Source: Bradyrhizobium sp. BRP22
GTDB taxonomy: Bacteria; Pseudomonadota; Alphaproteobacteria; Rhizobiales; Xanthobacteraceae
Assembly (NCBI RefSeq): GCF_020194175.1
Contig: NZ_JADYVX010000013.1
Location: 1 to 64,000 of the forward strand
Reading direction: 5' to 3'
Length of the DNA: 64,000 nt
The position numbers and the translations under genes are program-made. The stretch's first letter is position 1. Each line of letters starts with the position of its first letter. Positions 43,393 to 52,136 of the stretch are shown here, piece by piece. The notes below the pieces were generated by a model. It saw only the letters and a program-made list of their open reading frames with translations, did no database searches and had not been told where the DNA came from.

Positions 43393-45138
43393 ATGAACAC
43401 AGGACAGGCACAGTGGAGTGCAGGGTCTTCCTCGGCCCCTTCTGAAGAGGGGGAGCAGGAAAGTTACCTCAGCGGCTTCAGCCGAGCCGTGGCGGATTTG
43501 GTCGAAGCCTTGACAGGGTATCGGACCCCAGCCTCCGCGCGCGCGCAGATCCTGGACAACTGGGTTGCCGAGGAGGGGCAGGGCGAAGCCGAGAATCGGC
43601 GACAGGGGCGCACACGAATTAGGGCTTCGGACAACACGGGCTCGCATTCGCTGGATTTGTCCTCCCTCTCCCTGACCGCTTTGCCCGCCGCCCTGCCGCC
43701 AAGGTTGCTGGAACTGCGCGCCAGGCACAACGAGCTAACTAGCCTGCCAGATACGTTCCCACCCGGTCTTCAGCATCTTCTCATTAGCCACAATCGCTTG
43801 ATCAGTTTGCCGGACGCTCTTCCGGCGACCCTCTCTCGGCTGGAGGTGGCCGATAACAGCTTGACCAGTCTGCCGGCCAACCTTCCGGCTGGGCTCGAGA
43901 TCCTAAACGCAAACGACAATCGACTAACTAGGCTGCCCGACGCTCTCCCGAGCGCGCTCACCTCGCTCGCGGTTAGTGGCAATCAGCTGACCGACCTCCC
44001 CGAGTCTCTCCCATCGTGGCTCATTGAACTCGATGTCAGCAGCAATCAATTGGCCAACCTCCCCGACCCTCTTCCGAGCACGCTCCAATCGCTTAATCTT
44101 AGCGGTAACCGGCTGACCAGCCTGCCTGAGGGTCTTCTTGAGGGGCTTGTACCGAATCTTAGTCTCAACTACCCGCATCTGGAGAACCTCGAGTTCGGGG
44201 ATAACCCGCTGCCGGACGACGTCCTCGCTCATCTGGCGGCGGCTGAAGCGCCACCGCAGCTTGCGCAGCAATCTCTATATGAGGCTGCCGCACAGTGGCT
44301 CGCAGACGATCCGGCCACGCTGGCCGAGTGGCAGCACTTTGCGGATGAGCCAGGCGCCCAGGACTACGCACAGTTCCTGGAGAGACTACGAGGCAGCGTG
44401 AACTACGGCAATGACGCGTTTCGGCAGGCAGTGGCTGATGATCTGCGGCAGGCGGCGGCCAATCCGCGATTGCGCGAGCAGTTCTTTGCACAGGCTTCCG
44501 AGGCCAACGCCAGCTGCGAGGATCGTGTTACCCTGCACTGGAACGGTATGCAGACCGCGCGCCTCAACGCTGACGTCGAGGGCGGGGTATATGACAATCG
44601 GCTTGGCGAACTGATCCAGCGCGGCCGTATTGCGTTCCGCTTGGAGGCGCTGGATGAGATCGCGCGCGATAGGGTCAACTTGCTCGTCAGCGACGACCCG
44701 AACGTAGACGACATAGAAGTCTACCTGGCCTACCAACATCGGCTGCGCGAGCCGCTCGAGCTCAGTCACGTCGCCCCTGACATGCGCTTCCTGGCGGTCT
44801 CTCACGTAAGCGAGGATGACGCGGCGCGGGCGCTGGACCTGGTCCGGGAGCGGGAAGCGAACCAGTTCACCGATTACATGGCAGCCCGCTGGCAACCCTG
44901 GGAGACGGTGCTGAGGCGCATCGCTCCGAACGAACATGCATCGATGCAAGACCGGCTGGTCGAAGCCATGGGCGAAGAGTTTCAAAGCCGCTTGGATCGG
45001 CGACTGGCCGAGCGTGGTCTGCTGGGCGACCCGGATGCCGAGCGGGTGCTCGGAGCCCAAGTCCGAAACGAAATCGCTGGCGAGATCAAACGCGAGGTCA
45101 TGCACCGGGTGCTTGGGACGCGTGGCATCGAACAATGA
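43393..45138 (+). CDS. nopM: LRR-NEL E3 ubiquitin ligase effector (NopM-like)
   Basis: The 581-aa effector is called from the ATG at 43393 because GGAG precedes it at 6 bp; in-frame ATGs at 43381 and 43270 are less supported. After a Ser/Glu-rich leader (MNTGQAQWSAGSSSAPSEEG), eight or so LRRs (TSLPDTFPPGLQHLLISHNR and similar) span about residues 80-265. The NEL domain follows, with catalytic Cys375 in SCEDRVTLHWNGMQ and then DVEGGVYDN. The domain is full-length, ending HRVLGTRGIEQ. It shares order and motifs with the divergent gene at 41140-42966 but the LRRs differ, so they are diverged paralogues. It should be TtsI-controlled. Confidence 0.9.
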   Translation: MNTGQAQWSAGSSSAPSEEGEQESYLSGFSRAVADLVEALTGYRTPASARAQILDNWVAEEGQGEAENRRQGRTRIRASDNTGSHSLDLSSLSLTALPAALPPRLLELRARHNELTSLPDTFPPGLQHLLISHNRLISLPDALPATLSRLEVADNSLTSLPANLPAGLEILNANDNRLTRLPDALPSALTSLAVSGNQLTDLPESLPSWLIELDVSSNQLANLPDPLPSTLQSLNLSGNRLTSLPEGLLEGLVPNLSLNYPHLENLEFGDNPLPDDVLAHLAAAEAPPQLAQQSLYEAAAQWLADDPATLAEWQHFADEPGAQDYAQFLERLRGSVNYGNDAFRQAVADDLRQAAANPRLREQFFAQASEANASCEDRVTLHWNGMQTARLNADVEGGVYDNRLGELIQRGRIAFRLEALDEIARDRVNLLVSDDPNVDDIEVYLAYQHRLREPLELSHVAPDMRFLAVSHVSEDDAARALDLVREREANQFTDYMAARWQPWETVLRRIAPNEHASMQDRLVEAMGEEFQSRLDRRLAERGLLGDPDAERVLGAQVRNEIAGEIKREVMHRVLGTRGIEQ

Positions 45139-45444
45139 GACTTCCCAAGACTCCAGCAGAGATATGTTTCATTGCTCTGTAGCTCTACCCCGGCCAAACC
45201 TGATGCAGGTGAGGTCGTGCGCGCTTGCCTTGGCTCGGTCCCGAGATTGGACGACAAGCCGGCGCTGGCTTCGGGTTTAGGGCCGGCGTGCGCCGCGCTT
45301 GTGAGCGCGAGCAGTGCCGCGGCGAAAGTGATGCGTTTCGCTTGTCTTCCTTTCCGCTAGTGTGGAGTTGGATGTAGCCACTGATTTGAAAGCAAGCCAG
45401 ATCGAAAGATGGGCATGATCAAGGCCTTGCGCCTGATCCGATCG
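45139..45444. other. intergenic, nothing recognised
   Basis: The space between the NEL effector and the carboxyltransferase gene's 3' end has only short unrecognised frames and no clear terminator. Confidence 0.5.
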
Positions 45445-47052
45445 CTACATTCTGAAGACGCCGTAATGCGGCGCTTCAATGGGAGTATTAAGCGAGGCGC
45501 TCAGGACGATTGCGAGCGCGTTTCTGGTATCGATGGGATCGAGAATACCGTCGTCCCAGATTTCGGAGGTCGCATAGTAGGCGCTTGATCGTTCCCGATA
45601 CTCTTCGACAATCGGCTCTCGAATTGCTAGCAACTCCTGCTCAGATAGGCGCCCCCCCGCGCGGGCCAATTGTCTTGCCTTGACATGGGTTAGCACGCCT
45701 GCGGCTTGCTCCGCACCCATCGCAGAAATCTGAGCCTGCGGCCAGGTGAACATAAAGCGGGGATCGAAAGCGCGTCCGGCCATCGCGAACGTTCCCGCTC
45801 CGTGGGAGCCGTTGCAAACGACTGTGAACTTGGGCACCGATGCTCCAGACACGGCCATGATCAGCTTGGCGCCATCCTTAGTGATGCCACGCCTTTCGTA
45901 ATCGCGGCCAACCATGAAGCCGGTGATGTTCTGCAGGAAGAGCAGGGGTGTCCGGTTCTTGTCGCACAATTGGACAAAGTGAGCGCCCTTCAGCGCACTG
46001 TCGCTGACCAGGACACCATTGTTTGCGAGAATCCCGATCTGATATCCATAAAGCCGTGCAAAGCCGCACACTAGAGACTCGCCATAGCGTGGCTGGTATT
46101 CGTGGAATCGGCTGCCATCGACCAGACGGGCGATGATCTCTCGCATGTCGAACTGCACGCGAGGATCACTGGGAATGATGCCGTAGAGCTCAGACGCATC
46201 GTAAGCGGGCGGCTCAGGAGGGACTCGATCGATTGAGGCTTTCGTAGGACGATTGAAGCGAGCGACGATGTCCCGAGCGATAGCAATTGCGTGCATCTCG
46301 GAGGTTGCGAAATAGTCACTGGTCCCAGACACGCTGGTATGCATATGAGCCCCACCAAGCTCTTCCACGGATACTGTCTCGCCCGTGGCCGCTTTTACGA
46401 CCGGGGGTCCTCCTAAAAAAATCGCTCCCGTTCCCTCCACGATAACGTTGTAGTCGCTAAGCGCCGGGACGTACGCCCCTCCCGCGGTGCAATGGCCCAT
46501 CGCGATTGCGACTTGTGGCACTCCCAGCTTCGAGAGAATGGACTGATTGCGGAAGATCCGACCCGCATAGTACCGATCGGCGAAGAACTCGGCCTGCAAA
46601 GGCAAGAATCCGCCGGCACAGTCGCACAGATGAACCACGGGCAGACGGTTTTCGATTGCTATGTCCAAGGCCCGAACGATCTTCTTGACGGACAGCGGGT
46701 ACCAGGCGCCGCCCTTTACGCTGGCGTCATCCGCGTGAACCACGACCTCGTGACCCGCTACGATCCCGATGCCGACGACCTGTGCTGCCCCAGGCACCTC
46801 GCCGTCGTAAGCCTTGTTGGCGGCTAGTGTCGAAAGCTCGAGGAACGGAGTTTCCGGATCGAGCAAAGCGTCGATCCGATCACGAACAAACAGCTTGTTT
46901 TGCCGACGCAGCCGTTCAAGGTCCCGTTCGGGACGTTCGAAACGGGCGACACGCTGTCGTTCCTTCAATTCGGCCGCAAGTCGTCTATTGTGGAGTTCGT
47001 TGAGGCGAAATTGTTGCGATCTGGTATCCGCCACAGAAGCGATCCGCTGCAT
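45445..47052 (-). CDS. acyl-CoA carboxylase, carboxyltransferase subunit (MCC beta-like)
   Basis: The 535-aa subunit starts at the ATG just after the carrier-protein stop, with GAGGAAGG upstream. It has both crotonase-like halves: GAQVVGIGIVAGHEV, HCTAGGAYVPALSDYNVIV, FLGGPPVVKAATGE and, in the second half, GITKDGAKLIMAVSGASVPK and GSHGAGTFAMAGRAFDPRFM. These place it with methylcrotonyl-/geranyl-/propionyl-type carboxyltransferases. It moves CO2 from carboxybiotin to an acyl-CoA. The substrate cannot be read from the motifs alone. It is the last gene of a compact three-gene operon. Confidence 0.85.
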   Translation of the reverse strand: MQRIASVADTRSQQFRLNELHNRRLAAELKERQRVARFERPERDLERLRRQNKLFVRDRIDALLDPETPFLELSTLAANKAYDGEVPGAAQVVGIGIVAGHEVVVHADDASVKGGAWYPLSVKKIVRALDIAIENRLPVVHLCDCAGGFLPLQAEFFADRYYAGRIFRNQSILSKLGVPQVAIAMGHCTAGGAYVPALSDYNVIVEGTGAIFLGGPPVVKAATGETVSVEELGGAHMHTSVSGTSDYFATSEMHAIAIARDIVARFNRPTKASIDRVPPEPPAYDASELYGIIPSDPRVQFDMREIIARLVDGSRFHEYQPRYGESLVCGFARLYGYQIGILANNGVLVSDSALKGAHFVQLCDKNRTPLLFLQNITGFMVGRDYERRGITKDGAKLIMAVSGASVPKFTVVCNGSHGAGTFAMAGRAFDPRFMFTWPQAQISAMGAEQAAGVLTHVKARQLARAGGRLSEQELLAIREPIVEEYRERSSAYYATSEIWDDGILDPIDTRNALAIVLSASLNTPIEAPHYGVFRM

Positions 47053-47053
47053 C

Positions 47054-47557
47054 CTAGCGCCCTTCCTCGGAGAGCGTGACCAGCGCAGCGCCTCGCTCAA
47101 AGCTCTCGCCTTCTTGGAAGTGAATTTGCTCGATCACGCCGTTCTGTGGAGAGCGTATCAGTGTTTCCAATTTCATGCTCTCGATTTTCATCAGCACCGT
47201 GCCTGCCGGAACGGGTTGGCCAGGCGAAACGTTAGTCGTGACGACGACGCCTGGCATTGGAGCACGAGCCACGAGATGATCTGTCTCATCATTCGCGCAA
47301 GCAAGCGTTCTCAATGGGTCGCGGTAATGCAAACTGCGCGTCCTGCCGCGGATATGCACATGAATCATATCGCCGTCGATCGCGAACTGGACCGGTTCGC
47401 TTTCGCCAGCGATGGTAAGGACGCCGCAACTTTCCCCTTCCTGGGAGAACGCCACTGGGACAATTACTTTGTTGCGTAAGCGGAGGCGATAGCCCTGCTG
47501 ACACCGTGAAAGCGATAGCTCATAATCTACGCCGTCAACTTCAAAGCAGTGTCTCAC
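47054..47557 (-). CDS. biotin carboxyl carrier protein subunit
   Basis: This 167-aa protein starts at the GTG at 47557, one base after the biotin carboxylase stop and with GGAG upstream. The C-terminal biotinyl domain has VLMKIESMKLETLIRSPQNG; the lysine near residue 129, 38 residues from the end, is the biotin site (ESMKL instead of the usual EAMKM). The first 90 residues form an unassigned beta-rich domain like the BT region of carboxylases. It connects the carboxylase and carboxyltransferase subunits on either side. Confidence 0.85.
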   Translation of the reverse strand: MRHCFEVDGVDYELSLSRCQQGYRLRLRNKVIVPVAFSQEGESCGVLTIAGESEPVQFAIDGDMIHVHIRGRTRSLHYRDPLRTLACANDETDHLVARAPMPGVVVTTNVSPGQPVPAGTVLMKIESMKLETLIRSPQNGVIEQIHFQEGESFERGAALVTLSEEGR

Positions 47558-47558
47558 G

Positions 47559-49034
47559 TCAGTTTCTCCAGCTCCCCAGCGCTGCGTGAAGCTCTGGCAC
47601 GGCATCTGCCGATTCGCGCACCGGTCTCGTCAGCAGAGCGGCTGTGGCGAGAAAGGCCAACAAATCGGACGCAGATTCGCCCGATGCGATGTGCGGATTC
47701 TCCTCAAGATATCCTGTATGGAGCTGTCCGCTAAGAAATGTCTCGTCGCGGAGGATACGCGCGAGGAAGCTTGCGTTTGTCTCGCAGCCGAGAAGCACCA
47801 GGTTCCGCATCGCGCGATGAGCTTTCATCGCAGCTTCAACGCGTGTCGGCGAATGCACGATGATCTTTGCAAGCATGGGATCGAATGCCGTCGTGATCTG
47901 CTGGCCCTGCAAAATGCCGCTGTCGACCCGTACGCCGTCGCCGTCCGGGTACCGGAGCATGAGTATCTTACCAGTTGTCGGAATGTAGCCGCGTTCCGGA
48001 GCTTCCGCGCACAGCCTAGCCTCGATCGCGTGTCCCTTCGAGACGACATCGGACTGCGAAAATCCAAGTTGGTGGCCTGCGGCGACATAGATCTGTTGAG
48101 CGACAAGATCGATCCCGGTGATCATTTCGGTCACAGTGTGCTCGACCTGCAGGCGCGTATTCATCTCCAGAAAATAGAACTCCCCACCGCCGAAGACAAA
48201 TTCGACTGTTCCTGCGTTTCGATAGTTGGCGGCACGCGCAATGCTGACGGCAGTTTCGCAGATCCGTGTCCGCAGCTCCGATGACAGTGCGGGCGAGGGG
48301 GTCTCTTCGATGATCTTCTGGAACCGGCGCTGCACCGAACACTCCCGTTCGAAGAGATGGACGACGTTTCCGAAGCAATCGCCCAGCACCTGCACTTCGA
48401 TATGCCGCGGGTTCTCGACATATCTTTCGACGTAAAGCCGGCCGTCCCCGAAATACTTCTGGCCCTCGCTACGCGCCTGCGCAATCGCGTCCTCCAGGGT
48501 ATCGAGATCGCGCACGATGCGCATGCCCTTGCCGCCACCGCCGGCCGACGGTTTCACCAGCAAAGGAGCTCCAACAGCGCGCGCCCTGGCTGTGAAGGTC
48601 TCTGGATCGTCTTCTTCGATGGCCGAAAGTCCGACCTGAAAGCCGTTCCGCTGAACGAAGTTGCGGGCCCGGATTTTATCGCCCATCAGTTCTATGCTGT
48701 CGGGCGTGGGCCCTATGAACGCAATCCCTGCCTCAATCACGGCCCTGGCGAACTCCGCATTCTCAGAGAGAAATCCATAGCCCGGATGGAGAGCGCCGGC
48801 CCTGGCCTTGCGGGCGGCAGCGATGATTTGCGCGACATCGAGATAGGCAGCGGTCGGCGTGCGACCGCTAATGGCAATAGCTATATCGGCCATAGAGACG
48901 GCCGGCGCTCCCGCATCCGCATCGTGGTAGACAACTGCCGAGCGAAGCCCCAGCTTGCGCACCGTATTGATAAGTCGTACGGCGATCTCGCCTCTATTGG
49001 CGATCAGAATGGTGTCGAAGGGTAATTCACGCAT
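47559..49034 (-). CDS. acyl-CoA carboxylase, biotin carboxylase subunit
   Basis: The 491-aa protein (from MRELPFDTILIANRGE; an ATG 12 bases further upstream is also possible) has all biotin-carboxylase features: ILIANRGEIAVRLI, ALHPGYGFLSENAEFA, LLVKPSAGGGGKGMRIV (ATP-grasp loop), VERYVENPRHIEVQVLGD, RECSVQRRFQKIIEE and EFYFLEMNTRLQVEH. It carboxylates biotin using ATP and bicarbonate. It heads the operon with the carrier and transferase subunits. Why an acyl-CoA carboxylase sits in an effector region is not clear; it may supply an extender or help use host-derived acyl or branched-chain carbon. Confidence 0.9.
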   Translation of the reverse strand: MRELPFDTILIANRGEIAVRLINTVRKLGLRSAVVYHDADAGAPAVSMADIAIAISGRTPTAAYLDVAQIIAAARKARAGALHPGYGFLSENAEFARAVIEAGIAFIGPTPDSIELMGDKIRARNFVQRNGFQVGLSAIEEDDPETFTARARAVGAPLLVKPSAGGGGKGMRIVRDLDTLEDAIAQARSEGQKYFGDGRLYVERYVENPRHIEVQVLGDCFGNVVHLFERECSVQRRFQKIIEETPSPALSSELRTRICETAVSIARAANYRNAGTVEFVFGGGEFYFLEMNTRLQVEHTVTEMITGIDLVAQQIYVAAGHQLGFSQSDVVSKGHAIEARLCAEAPERGYIPTTGKILMLRYPDGDGVRVDSGILQGQQITTAFDPMLAKIIVHSPTRVEAAMKAHRAMRNLVLLGCETNASFLARILRDETFLSGQLHTGYLEENPHIASGESASDLLAFLATAALLTRPVRESADAVPELHAALGSWRN

Positions 49035-49191
49035 TCGCCTATTCATCCAAATAAACGTCCAAGGCTCCTTCACTTGGGCGCGATTCGTGTTGCCCGCGCC
49101 CATTCCACTGTCATGATGTGAAACCGAGGCGATCCCGGAAGCCCCCGGACGCGAGTCCCGAACGCGGGGCTCCGGCTCTACTGGCCGTGGC

Positions 49192-49553
49192 TCATTTCGA
49201 GCCTCCTCTTCTCACAGACTCGCGAACTGACATCACGTAGCGACATTTGTCGCTCAAGCTGAAGAATTTGGCTCTGAGACAGGCGGCGATGGCGTCCGTA
49301 TCAGGTATGTGGCTACAAGGCGAAACACGTCCGGTGTGCAGGCTTCTCGCTCCTCCGCCGTCGCTGGCCGATCTCGCGCCTCCGCCTGTTCGGTGCATAG
49401 AGCTATTGTCGTCGCAACAGCCACAACAGGCACGCTTGCACAGCGATGTGAGTTGAAGAGCCAGGACCTGTGCGTTTGCTGCTTTTGATTCACGATACCC
49501 TCGTCAAGTCGATACACCCTGCGGTATTGTTCTTCCCGCGCCACGCGCAACAT
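49192..49553 (-). pseudogene. small secreted Cys-rich protein, frameshifted
   Basis: The first frame reads VVAVATTIALCTEQAEARDR (signal-peptide-like) and then EEREACTPDVFRL. A second frame carries the expected end IPDTDAIAACLRAKFFSLSD followed by KCRYVMS. The two halves match a common Bradyrhizobium small secreted protein family of unknown function that has the ACTPDVFRLC..IP pattern. The break lies near 49290-49320, and one conserved Cys has become Val. Confidence 0.55.
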
Positions 49554-50918
49554 GGCCTGTCTACCGGGAACGGGCAGGAACGGTCACCGGAGCCGCTCTT
49601 GCGTCTGTGCGCGCCTATCGCACTGGTGCTTGATTAGCCACTACGTACAGCAATCTGCGGCAACCTGGCCTCGGCTCAGAACTCGAGGCGGCCGATGACG
49701 CCGAGCCCGGTCGATACAGGCGAAACACACATTGCGGTTCTCAGGCGAAAGAGGTCACGCTAGCGGTAAGACATAAGGGAGCGGGAGAAATTTCGGAAGT
49801 CAGCTCCGTCCGAGCCGACCTGAAGCTGCACCTGATCGGTGAGGGCGGACAAGTCGTGGTCTGCGGCCGGGGATCACCCACATGTGTGGTCTTGTGATCT
49901 GCATTCCACCTCTTGTGAGGCGCGGCGCACGCGGCAGCGGAGATCGGCATTGTGCCTCTTTGGGGGTCGAACAACCTCGTTGCGAGGCCATTTCGCTTTA
50001 GCCGCGAAATGTTGGCCTTGTCCGCCCGCAACTCCACCATCACTCCATGCGGTCCATAGGTCACTTCGCGTTCGGAGGAGTGCTCGAGGATCGGGACGGA
50101 CGCTTGCCGCGTGAGCTTAAGAGTTTGAGACATTCGCAATTCTCATCACCTTGCAGGAAGCGATCAGATGGCCGCAGCGGGGCGCCACCTGCCTTAGTCG
50201 TACAATCTAACGCTACGTACGATTCAAGCCCTTCGAGGACTTGCTCGTGTGGATATATCCAAACTCGCGCGCCTAACGTCCATCTGGCGCCAATCAGAAG
50301 TAGCGCTTTCACTCGCGCTCGAAAATTCTTAGTGTCATTCCGATCTCGGCCGGCAGTCGTCGCGTAATGGACACGACAACTCCAGTAGGGCTGCTCGGTC
50401 CAAGCCGGCAAGTTGGAGATCTAAATATTCGAGTGGCTTGCGATCCTAGTCGGCCAAGCGGCGAGAGCCATAGCAGCTCGCGAGCGACATGCCGTGGATG
50501 GCGTGAAATGCTGTCGTCGACACATTCCAAAGAAACTTGACCCGGCGCGGCTTTCGCCGAAGGAGCTCGCCGAGGTTCTCGTGCTGGAGCACCGGCTGGC
50601 CGGGGAGTGTGTACGGCGCATGAGAAAACCCTTTCTCAGCGAGGTGAATGAACGGCATAGACAAGACAAGCACATCCGAAACTCCCGCGCCCGGCCGAAA
50701 TCAAACGCCTCAATTCCATGGGCGCAAAGCGCAACGACCAAACCTCTTTCCCGGCTTTTTCGTGAATGCAGGTGCGAACTATCGCTTCCGGGATCGTGAC
50801 TGGCGGCTTTTGTTGGGCTGACAGGTGGCCATAGGACCGAACTTGCAAATTTTGCGAGATTGCGACCTACGTAATGGTACGGAGGGCTGGCGTCGTATTT
50901 TTTTGAAGAAGAAAATGC
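49554..50918. other. long stretch without a supported gene
   Basis: Many short frames on both strands, none recognised. A minus frame at 49741-50139 begins MRMSQTLKLTRQASVPILEH and could be the start of a lost gene. It contains the dispersed repeat copy B at 50197-50265. Confidence 0.4.
50197..50265. repeat. dispersed repeat, copy B (with stem-loop)
   Basis: Partner of 15873-15940. The hairpin is CAAGCCC-TTCGA-GGACTTG, differing in sequence from copy A but still paired (one C/A mismatch). See the finding on this repeat. Confidence 0.5.
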
Positions 50919-51137
50919 ATGCTCATCCGCATGAAACCGAAAGATCCGTTCTACGATCCGAAATTCTGGCGATCTCGTGCGGAAGCGACGCGGACTAAAG
51001 CGGCCTCGTTGTCTGAAGGCAAACCCAAAGACAGGCTTCTTAAGGTCGCCGAGGAATATGACAAGCTAGCCCGACGCGCAGAGGAATGGCCGACGCTCAA
51101 AAGCGATGGCGACGCCGATACTAAACGCAGTGTCTGA
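50919..51137 (+). CDS. small conserved rhizobial protein (FYDPKFWRSRAEATRTKA)
   Basis: This 72-aa protein begins MLIRMKPKDPFYDPKFWRSR and continues with a helical stretch ending KVAEEYDKLARRAEEWPTL. I recognise it as a small protein widespread in Bradyrhizobium, often annotated hypothetical. A purine-rich GAAGAAGAA precedes the ATG. The function is unknown. Confidence 0.7.
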   Translation: MLIRMKPKDPFYDPKFWRSRAEATRTKAASLSEGKPKDRLLKVAEEYDKLARRAEEWPTLKSDGDADTKRSV

Positions 51138-51959
51138 TGCTTCGCCGCTCCTAGACGAATCCTCAGCTACCTCTCTAGGTTGGTTCTTTGGGCCGGGCTA
51201 ATCCGTTCGGACATCAAAGTCCCGCCGTAGGTCGCGTGAACGAAGGCTCCGCGACATCGATTCCAGAGATCGTCGGGCCGGCGATTTTGATCAATGTCGA
51301 TCAGAAGCGCAACGCAACCCACGACCGGAGAAGACGGCCCATACTTGGCACCCGACCAAATGAACATCCGTGCGGCCGTAGCACCGGCGGACTCGGGGCC
51401 GATCGTCGGCCCCTTTGTGTGGCATATCATTTGCAGGAGGTTATGGGGGCTAGACACGGCCAGGTGCCGCGCCATGCCCCAACAGCCCGACGCACCTCAT
51501 GCCCGGCAGTGTGCGTCGGGCTTCGCGCTGTTTCAGCGTCGACGCTCGGCCACATTCACCGGGGCTAAGTCGGACATAGAGGCTGGTCCGATAGGCCGAG
51601 ACCGCGCTGCCGTTCGACGTCGAGAAAAGGGGGACGTTATGTAGCTGGCGCGCGTGTAACAACAAAGGCTCTTGGCGGTCCTGGCGTGGGCAACCACGTC
51701 CCGAGGTATGTGGAGAGCGCGTCGTCAACTTGCATACGCTAGATCGCGCGGTCGCATTCGCCGAATTGAATCGCGTGCGCGAATTTCCAGAACAGCTCAC
51801 TTAGCTGTTTGGTTGCCTGTCTTTCCTGCTACAGGATGGGCGACCTCTCCTATATTCGCTGCCCAAACGGCCGCCGCCCATGAACGAAATCCGCGAAAAT
51901 GTCACCACTAAACCGGCGCGCCTAAGTCTTGTGGCACCAGCTTGGCTGCTTTGGCACGC
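51138..51959. other. no supported gene
   Basis: Overlapping short frames on both strands with no recognisable protein pattern; probably decayed sequence. Confidence 0.4.
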
Positions 51960-52136
51960 TCATGAGAACACGTAGACGGCCCAGAAGATACCGGCCCAGA
52001 GGAGTGCGCTGACCAGCATCGCCGCAAGCGGCCAAAAATTCCATCTTATCCGCGACTGCGAAGCATCCGGACGCAATGGGCGATCGGCTTTACCGCCTTC
52101 AATCACGCGAGGTTTTGGTTTGCACCAGTGCCTCAT
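51960..52136 (-). CDS. small membrane protein, C-terminal single TM
   Basis: From the ATG at 52136 the 58-aa product reads MRHWCKPKPRVIEGGKADRP, then IRWNFWPLAAMLVSALLWAG and IFWAVYVFS: a basic soluble start and one hydrophobic helix. The pattern (RWCKPKPRVI.GG, then WNFWPLAAM.VS) is known to me from other Bradyrhizobium small membrane proteins. The function is unknown. A longer frame upstream exists but is less protein-like. Confidence 0.55.
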   Translation of the reverse strand: MRHWCKPKPRVIEGGKADRPLRPDASQSRIRWNFWPLAAMLVSALLWAGIFWAVYVFS

